NCBI GenBank assembly: GCA_036377055.1 | Contig: DASUZD010000087.1 | Location: 1-10,516 of the forward strand | Reading direction: 5' to 3' | Length of the DNA stretch: 10,516 bases | Source: DASUZD01 sp036377055 | GTDB lineage: Bacteria > Actinomycetota > Thermoleophilia > Gaiellales > Gaiellaceae | Part shown: piece by piece, positions 6,721 through 10,516 of the stretch | Layout: every line of letters starts with the position of its first letter | Numbering within the stretch: the first letter of the stretch is position 1 | Notes under the pieces: model-generated | What the model saw: the letters and a program-made list of their open reading frames with translations, nothing else | What the model was told of the DNA's origin: nothing | Databases searched by the model: none | Translations under genes and position numbers: made by a program

Positions 6721-6726
6721 AGTGTA
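6721..6726 (-). promoter_or_regulatory. candidate -10 box for leaderless pdxT-yebC
   Basis: The minus strand reads TACACT, TGGCGC, G, ATG, putting transcription start at or one base before the pdxT start codon. There is no Shine-Dalgarno in front of this ATG. The motif matches the one before the gene at 4286. A -35 element is not evident. Confidence 0.45.
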
Positions 6727-6755
6727 GGCATCGGAAAAGGTGGTCCCGGCGCCGT

Positions 6756-6777
6756 GTATGGGGCGCGGCGCGCTATC
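6756..6777. repeat. degenerate third copy of the operator-like palindrome
   Basis: This stretch begins GTAT and ends GCGCTATC. It resembles the two clear palindromes at 6781-6801 and 6837-6857 in its ends but diverges in the middle. Its CGCTAT (6771-6776) also pairs with ATAGCG (6783-6788) of the next copy. It may be a weak extra binding site or a decayed repeat. Confidence 0.3.
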
Positions 6778-6780
6778 AAT

Positions 6781-6801
6781 GTATAGCGGAACGCGCTATA
6801 C
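6781..6801. promoter_or_regulatory. operator-like palindrome, copy 1
   Basis: Perfect 8-bp arms GTATAGCG (6781-6788) and CGCTATAC (6794-6801) flank the 5-bp spacer GAACG. The site ends three bases before the only possible ATG of the ATPase gene (6805). The size, symmetry and AT-rich outer ends in GC-rich DNA fit a dimeric HTH repressor site. The regulator is unknown. Confidence 0.65.
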
Positions 6802-6804
6802 GAG

Positions 6805-8052
6805 ATGAACGTCAGGGCGTCGCCATCTATATGTCTGTATAGCGGAACGCACTATACTTCGCTAGCGATCGCCAGGACGGCCCACAACAACCCTTACGCC
6901 CCCGGAGCAGGAACGCCCCCGCCTGCTTTGACGGGCCGCCATGCCGAGCTTGCTCAGTTCGAGCTCTTGCTCGACAGGCTAGGGAACGCGCAGCCGGAGA
7001 AGAGCATGATCCTCACCGGGCAGCGCGGGATTGGCAAAACCGTCCTCCTCGAGCGGTTCGCGGAGACGGCCGCCGCGTCAGGCTGGTTCCACGACTACTA
7101 CGAGGTGACTTCGCAGTCCCAGCTAGCGGCAGCCCTCGCCCGGATGACGCGCCGCATCCTCCTCGGGATGAGCCTCAAGGAGCGATTGAAAGAGAGGGCA
7201 ACGGGCGCGCTGAAGGTCCTGAAGGCGTTCACGCTCTCGGCGGGCGGGGTCGGCCTCAACATCGACGTAGAGGCTGCGCTTGGCAAGGCCGACTCCGGCG
7301 ACCTCACCGAGGATCTACGCGATCTACTGCTCGAAGTGGGCGAGGTGGCCATCGACGGGGATACGGGGGTCGTCTTCTTCCTCGACGAGGTCCAGTTCGT
7401 CGACAAACGTGAGTACGAGGCGCTCATCGTGGCCCTCCATCGCGTCGCGCAGAAGAAGCTTCCGGTCGCGATGGTGGCCGCGGGTCTCCCGCTGCTGCCG
7501 CAGATCGGCGGGAAAACGAAACCGTACGCCGAGCGGATGTTCGACTACCGAACGATCGGGCGCCTTCCCGAAGCAGCGGCGAACCAGGCGCTCGTCCTCC
7601 CGGCGGAGGAGCTTCTCGTCGCCTATACCGCAGGGGCGCTGGCGCGGATCTACGAGCTGACGGAGGGCTATGCCTACTTCCTCCAGGAGTACGGGCGACG
7701 CGTATGGCTCGTCGCCGACGAGGACGAGATCACGCGCGAGCAGGTCGACTTCGCGCACCCCGTCGTCCAGCAGTACCTCGACGAGGGCTTCTTCGACGTC
7801 CGAATGAGCGGCGTATCGCGCGCCAAGCGCCGCTATCTCGCCGCACTCGCTGCGCTCGGCGACGGGCCGCAGCGAGTCGCCGATGTCACACAGCGAGCCG
7901 GCTACAGGACCGCGCAGCAAGCGGCGCCTATCCGCGATGCGCTGATCAAGGAGGCGCTGATCTACTCGCCCGAGCGTGGGACCGTCGACTTCACGGTCCC
8001 GCAGTGCGCCGCCTATCTGCGACGCGTCCATCCGATCGACGACCTCCGGTGA
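6805..8052 (+). CDS. stand-alone AAA/archaeal-type ATPase with C-terminal winged-helix-like domain
   Basis: This is a predicted P-loop ATPase of the AAA_16/ATPase_2 (ORC/Cdc6-like, STAND-related) kind, 415 residues from the only in-frame ATG. The family-like sequence begins at NNPYAPGAGTPPPALTGRHAEL (about 28-49). Walker A is GQRGIGKT (72-79), Walker B is VVFFLDEVQF (189-198), and a sensor-1-like VAMVAAGLPLL follows (221-231). The C-terminal part (about 337-410; SRAKRRYLAAL, VADVTQRAGYRTAQQ, FTVPQCAAYLRR) looks like a winged helix. Residues 1-27 are encoded across the palindromes and are probably not conserved. There is no good Shine-Dalgarno. It stands alone between divergent pdxT and a convergent response regulator. 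AAA-rich codons such as in GKTKP suggest somewhat lower GC than its neighbours and possible transfer. The cellular role is unknown. Confidence 0.8.
   Translation: MNVRASPSICLYSGTHYTSLAIARTAHNNPYAPGAGTPPPALTGRHAELAQFELLLDRLGNAQPEKSMILTGQRGIGKTVLLERFAETAAASGWFHDYYEVTSQSQLAAALARMTRRILLGMSLKERLKERATGALKVLKAFTLSAGGVGLNIDVEAALGKADSGDLTEDLRDLLLEVGEVAIDGDTGVVFFLDEVQFVDKREYEALIVALHRVAQKKLPVAMVAAGLPLLPQIGGKTKPYAERMFDYRTIGRLPEAAANQALVLPAEELLVAYTAGALARIYELTEGYAYFLQEYGRRVWLVADEDEITREQVDFAHPVVQQYLDEGFFDVRMSGVSRAKRRYLAALAALGDGPQRVADVTQRAGYRTAQQAAPIRDALIKEALIYSPERGTVDFTVPQCAAYLRRVHPIDDLR
6837..6857. promoter_or_regulatory. operator-like palindrome, copy 2, overlapping a TATACT box
   Basis: This copy matches copy 1 at 20 of 21 positions. 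The left arm GTATAGCG and spacer GAACG are identical, and the right arm is CACTATAC, one substitution from perfect symmetry. Copies 1 and 2 are 56 bp apart. TATACT (6853-6858) at its end is the best -10 hexamer in the window, so a protein bound here would block that promoter. It lies inside the annotated ATPase reading frame (codons 11-18), which questions the start codon. Confidence 0.65.
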
Positions 8053-8059
8053 TCGTCGA

Positions 8060-8073
8060 CCTGAGCGCTCAGG
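8060..8073. repeat. 14-bp perfect palindrome at a convergent gene junction
   Basis: CCTGAGCGCTCAGG reads the same on both strands. It fills most of the 16-bp gap between the ATPase stop (8050-8052) and the response-regulator stop (8069-8071). It could act as a small bidirectional pause or termination element, but it has no loop and no T tract, so this is weak. Confidence 0.4.
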
Positions 8074-8704
8074 CAAGCCGGTGGTCGGTGGCCCAGCGCG
8101 TCAGCTCGTGGCGCGTCGAGAGCTGGAGCTTCCGCAGGACGCTCGAGACGTGGCTCTCGACGGTCTTCGGCGACAGGCTGAGCCGGGCCGCGATCTCCTT
8201 GTAGAGATAGCCGCGCGCGATCAACTGGAGCACCTCGCGCTCGCGCGGGGTCAGCTCCTCGAGCTCCGCGTCGCCGCCGACGCGCGCGCCGGAGCGGAAC
8301 GCGTCGAGCACGAAGCCGGCGAGGCGCGGCGAGAAGACGGCGTCGCCCTCCGCGACCCGGTCGATCGCAGCCGCCAGCTCTTCGCCCGAGATCGTCTTCG
8401 TCACGTAGCCGCGAGCGCCCGCGCGGATGACGCCGATCACGTCCTCGGCCGCGTCCGAGACCGACAGCGCGAGGAACCGCACGCCAGGACGCGCGGGCGC
8501 GACGGCGTTGATGATCGCGTCCCCGCCGCCGTCCGGCAGGTGGACGTCGAGCAGGACGACGTCCGGATCGAGCTCCTTGATCAGCGGCACCGCCTCCTCG
8601 ACGCTGCCCGCCTCGCCGACGACCTCGACCGCATCGCCGAGCTCGGCGCGCACGCCCGACCGGAAGAGCCGGTGGTCGTCGACGAGGACGACGCGGCGCC
8701 TCAC
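8069..8704 (-). CDS. NarL/FixJ (LuxR-type) response regulator
   Basis: This is a DNA-binding response regulator of 211 residues, probably phosphorylated by the kinase encoded just upstream. The receiver domain (about 4-120) has the acidic pair D9/D10, the phospho-acceptor D53 in VVLLDVHLPDGGG, S81 and the invariant K103 in VTKTISGEEL. The LuxR-type HTH (about 149-208) reads LTPREREVLQLIARGYLYKEIA, then LSLSPKTVESHVSSVLRKL. The start is GTG at 8702-8704, giving RRRVVLVDDHRLF. It overlaps the kinase stop as GTGA, the classic translationally coupled arrangement. The same frame stays open upstream to 9586, but that extension is an Arg-rich shadow of the kinase gene and not part of the protein. 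Targets are unknown; envelope-stress genes are the likely class. Confidence 0.93.
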   Translation of the reverse strand: MRRRVVLVDDHRLFRSGVRAELGDAVEVVGEAGSVEEAVPLIKELDPDVVLLDVHLPDGGGDAIINAVAPARPGVRFLALSVSDAAEDVIGVIRAGARGYVTKTISGEELAAAIDRVAEGDAVFSPRLAGFVLDAFRSGARVGGDAELEELTPREREVLQLIARGYLYKEIAARLSLSPKTVESHVSSVLRKLQLSTRHELTRWATDHRLA

Positions 8705-9774
8705 GGCGCGCTCCTCGGGACGGACAGCTCGACCTCGGTCCCCTCGCCCGGCGTGCTCGTCACCTTCGCGGCGCCGCCGGCGCGCTCGAGCCGTCGCACG
8801 ATCGAGTTGGCGATCCCACGCCGGTCGGCGGGCACCGCGCTCGGGTCGAAGCCGGCGCCGCGGTCGCGGACGAAGACCGAGACGAGCTCGTCGGTCGCGT
8901 CCGCGTAGACGTCGATCTCTTCCGCACCGGAGTGCTTCGCGGAGTTCGTCATCGCCTCGCGCGCAGCGAGCACGAGCGAGCGCACGGCGTCGTCGGCCGG
9001 CGCGTCGCCGGAGCTCGCGAGCTCGACGCGAACGTCGTGCAGCTCCTCGACGTCGGCGGCCGCCGCGGCGAGGAGCGTCGTGAGCGACTCCTCGGCGAGG
9101 CCGCGGTCGCCGTAGAGCCAGCTCCGCAGCTCGCGCTCCTGGCGGCGCGCGAACGCGGCCGTCTTGTGCGGGTCGTCGGCGTGCCGCTGGATCAGCGCCA
9201 GCGTCTGGAGAACGGAGTCGTGCACGCGCGCCGCGAGGTCGGCCCGCTCCTCGCTCCGGATCCGCGCCGCGCGTTCCGCGTCGCGCTCGTGCGCGAGCCG
9301 CCAGAGCCACGGGCCGGCGACGAGCAGGAGCGAGCCGCCGACCGCGCCCGGCGTCAGAGCCGCCGCGTGGACGCCGCCGTTCGAGAGCACGAGCACCGCG
9401 CCCGCGGCCGCGAGGGTCGTCCCCGCGATCGAGCGGGTCGCGTCGTCGGAGCGGAACCCGCCGCGCCGCCAGACGAGCACGAGCCCTCCGACGACGAGGG
9501 CAATCCCGAGCACGACGCGGTCGGAGATCCCGAGCGAATGGAGCACGCCCGAGACGGCGAGCACGCCGAGGCCGCCGAAGAGCCACGGGCTGCGGTCTGC
9601 GCTGTAGGCCCAGAGCCCGAGGTAGAGAAGGATCCCTGCCCCGCCCGCTAGCGCGAGCAGGGCGAAGATCAGGCGGACGAGCGTCGGGTCGACGCCCAGC
9701 GACCGCGCGATCCCGGCGCAGACGCCCGCGAGGACGCCCGCGCCGGGATCGCGTTCAAAGCGGGGCAGCGGCAT
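8701..9774 (-). CDS. PspC-domain sensor histidine kinase
   Basis: This is a membrane histidine kinase of 357 residues. An N-terminal PspC domain (about 4-58; ERDPGAGVLAGVCAGIARSL, VRLIFALLALAGGAGILLYL) is followed by further hydrophobic segments (about 64-80, 86-102, 117-131 and 143-158). The HisKA_3-type dimerisation region has the phospho-acceptor H185 in AARVHDSVLQTLALIQRHADD. The ATPase domain has the N box REAMTNSAKHSG (N277), the G1 box VRDRGAGFD (302-310) and RRGIANSIVRRLERAGG (318-334). There is no large extracytoplasmic sensor, so it probably senses within the membrane. The start at 9774 lies 6 bp after the upstream PspC gene, and its stop overlaps the regulator start. The set is like LiaS/LiaR, a cell-envelope stress pair. 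The stimulus is not known. Confidence 0.92.
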   Translation of the reverse strand: MPLPRFERDPGAGVLAGVCAGIARSLGVDPTLVRLIFALLALAGGAGILLYLGLWAYSADRSPWLFGGLGVLAVSGVLHSLGISDRVVLGIALVVGGLVLVWRRGGFRSDDATRSIAGTTLAAAGAVLVLSNGGVHAAALTPGAVGGSLLLVAGPWLWRLAHERDAERAARIRSEERADLAARVHDSVLQTLALIQRHADDPHKTAAFARRQERELRSWLYGDRGLAEESLTTLLAAAAADVEELHDVRVELASSGDAPADDAVRSLVLAAREAMTNSAKHSGAEEIDVYADATDELVSVFVRDRGAGFDPSAVPADRRGIANSIVRRLERAGGAAKVTSTPGEGTEVELSVPRSAP

Positions 9775-9780
9775 CGACGG

Positions 9781-10516
9781 TCATCGTACGGAGCGCTCGA
9801 CCGTCACCTGCCCGAGCCCCGCGCGAACGTGCAGGACGAGGACGCGGCGGCCGTTCCCGGCGACGTCGACGCCCGCGTTGTGCCCGTCGGCGTGGCGGTC
9901 GAAGACGTCGACGGCGCCCACCTGCGCGTCGCCCTTGACGCGGACGGCCACGTCACGCGGGACCGTCACCTTGAGGTCGCCGATCCCGACCCGGGCGTCG
10001 ACGTCCGTCTCTCCGCGACGCAGCTGCACCCCGGAGAGGTCGAGGTCGAGCCGGCCGATTCCGAGCTCGTACTTCCGGTGCACGTCTGCCGCGGACGCGG
10101 GCACGTACGTCTTGGTGCCGACCCCGTCGCCCAGGTCGACGTGGAACGCCGTCGCGACCGCGGCCGCCGCGGCGAGCGTCAAGACGATCGCGACGCCGGC
10201 GGCGATCGAGACACCGCGGAGGATGCGGCGACGACCCGCTCGCTCGCGCCGCTGCATCCAGAGGACGATGGCGCCCGCGAGGAGGACGAGGATCCACGCC
10301 GCGTCGCCCTGCGGCCAGAGCGTCGCCCGTGACAGCAGGACTGCAATCGCGACGGCGAGGAGCCCGAGGCCGACCAGCTGCCACGGCTTCTCGCGCCGCT
10401 CGCGCAGCGCCTCCGCGGCGATCGAGTCCGCCTTCCCCTCCTCCGGGATGACGAGCACCGCGGCGAGGTAGATGAGGATGCCGGCGCCGCCGAGCAGGGT
10501 CAGCACGACGAAGCCG
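9781..10516 (-). CDS. PspC/LiaF-like membrane protein (5' end outside window)
   Basis: The visible 244 residues begin inside a PspC-type helix (GFVVLTLLGGAGILIYLAAV), so the true start lies beyond base 10516 and the GTG at 10504-10506 is internal. Three further hydrophobic helices follow (QLVGLGLLAVAIAVLL, AAWILVLLAGAIVLWM, VSIAAGVAIVLTLAAAAAVATAF). The C-terminal part (about 135-244 of the visible part) is beta-rich, with repeats such as YELGIGRLDLDLSGV, VDARVGIGDLKVTVPRDVAV and VLHVRAGLGQVTVERS. This resembles the LiaF/cell-wall-active antibiotic response domain. The stop is 6 bp before the kinase start, so the two are co-transcribed. LiaF-type proteins restrain their partner kinase, and that role is inferred here from context. 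Confidence 0.88.
   Translation of the reverse strand, partial: GFVVLTLLGGAGILIYLAAVLVIPEEGKADSIAAEALRERREKPWQLVGLGLLAVAIAVLLSRATLWPQGDAAWILVLLAGAIVLWMQRRERAGRRRILRGVSIAAGVAIVLTLAAAAAVATAFHVDLGDGVGTKTYVPASAADVHRKYELGIGRLDLDLSGVQLRRGETDVDARVGIGDLKVTVPRDVAVRVKGDAQVGAVDVFDRHADGHNAGVDVAGNGRRVLVLHVRAGLGQVTVERSVR

Noticed and set aside
6714..6779. N-terminal extension of PdxT to the ATG at 6779
   Set aside because: The 22 extra residues are Pro/Ala/Arg-rich, unlike PdxT homologues. The internal ATG fits family length and the TACACT box.
6781..6857. CRISPR array or toxin-antitoxin locus
   Set aside because: There are only two clear repeats, they are internally palindromic, no spacer-repeat periodicity exists, and no small toxin or antitoxin gene is present.
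8705..9586. Upstream extension of the response-regulator frame
   Set aside because: The extension is an Arg-rich shadow of the kinase gene. The regulator starts at the GTG overlapping the kinase stop (GTGA).
1..10516. tRNA, rRNA or known riboswitch
   Set aside because: No cloverleaf, rRNA-conserved stretch or recognised riboswitch core was seen on either strand by reading.

Overview
The window is very GC-rich chromosomal DNA with strong G/C bias at third codon positions. Its gene set is bacterial and actinobacterial in flavour: YebC, PdxT, RuvC, a PspC-type sensor kinase with a NarL/LuxR regulator, and small secreted proteins. Together with several apparently leaderless starts, this suggests a high-GC actinobacterium, perhaps of the Thermoleophilia type. 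That placement is inference from style and composition, not from a marker gene.

Layout. (1) Bases 1-1164: a possible C-terminal tail of a plus-strand gene, then ruvC and a small secreted Leu-rich protein, both on the minus strand. (2) Bases 1165-1389: a structured divergent intergenic region with two interlocked inverted repeats and a GC hairpin next to a strong Shine-Dalgarno. (3) Bases 1390-5401: two plus-strand genes, a 957-residue SF2 helicase with an unusual hydrophobic hairpin in its C-terminal part, and a secreted beta-propeller-like protein. (4) Bases 5405-6713: minus-strand pdxT-yebC, overlapping by 14 nt. (5) Bases 6714-6860: a divergent regulatory region with two near-identical 21-bp palindromes and a degenerate third. 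(6) Bases 6805-8052: a stand-alone AAA/archaeal-type ATPase with a C-terminal winged-helix-like domain. (7) Bases 8069-10516: a tightly packed minus-strand operon. In transcription order it encodes a PspC/LiaF-like membrane protein (5' end cut by the window edge), a PspC-fused histidine kinase and a NarL-family response regulator, so it resembles a LiaFSR cell-envelope stress system.

How it fits together. pdxT, yebC and ruvC are often neighbours in actinobacteria (pdxS-pdxT-yebC-ruvC-ruvA-ruvB). Here yebC and ruvC are separated by about 4.8 kb holding the helicase and two secreted-protein genes, and no ruvA start is visible after ruvC. The block looks like an insertion into, or rearrangement of, the classical cluster. 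The strongest candidates for undescribed biology are the palindrome-controlled ATPase gene, the interlocked repeats at 1198-1324, and the putatively membrane-anchored helicase.
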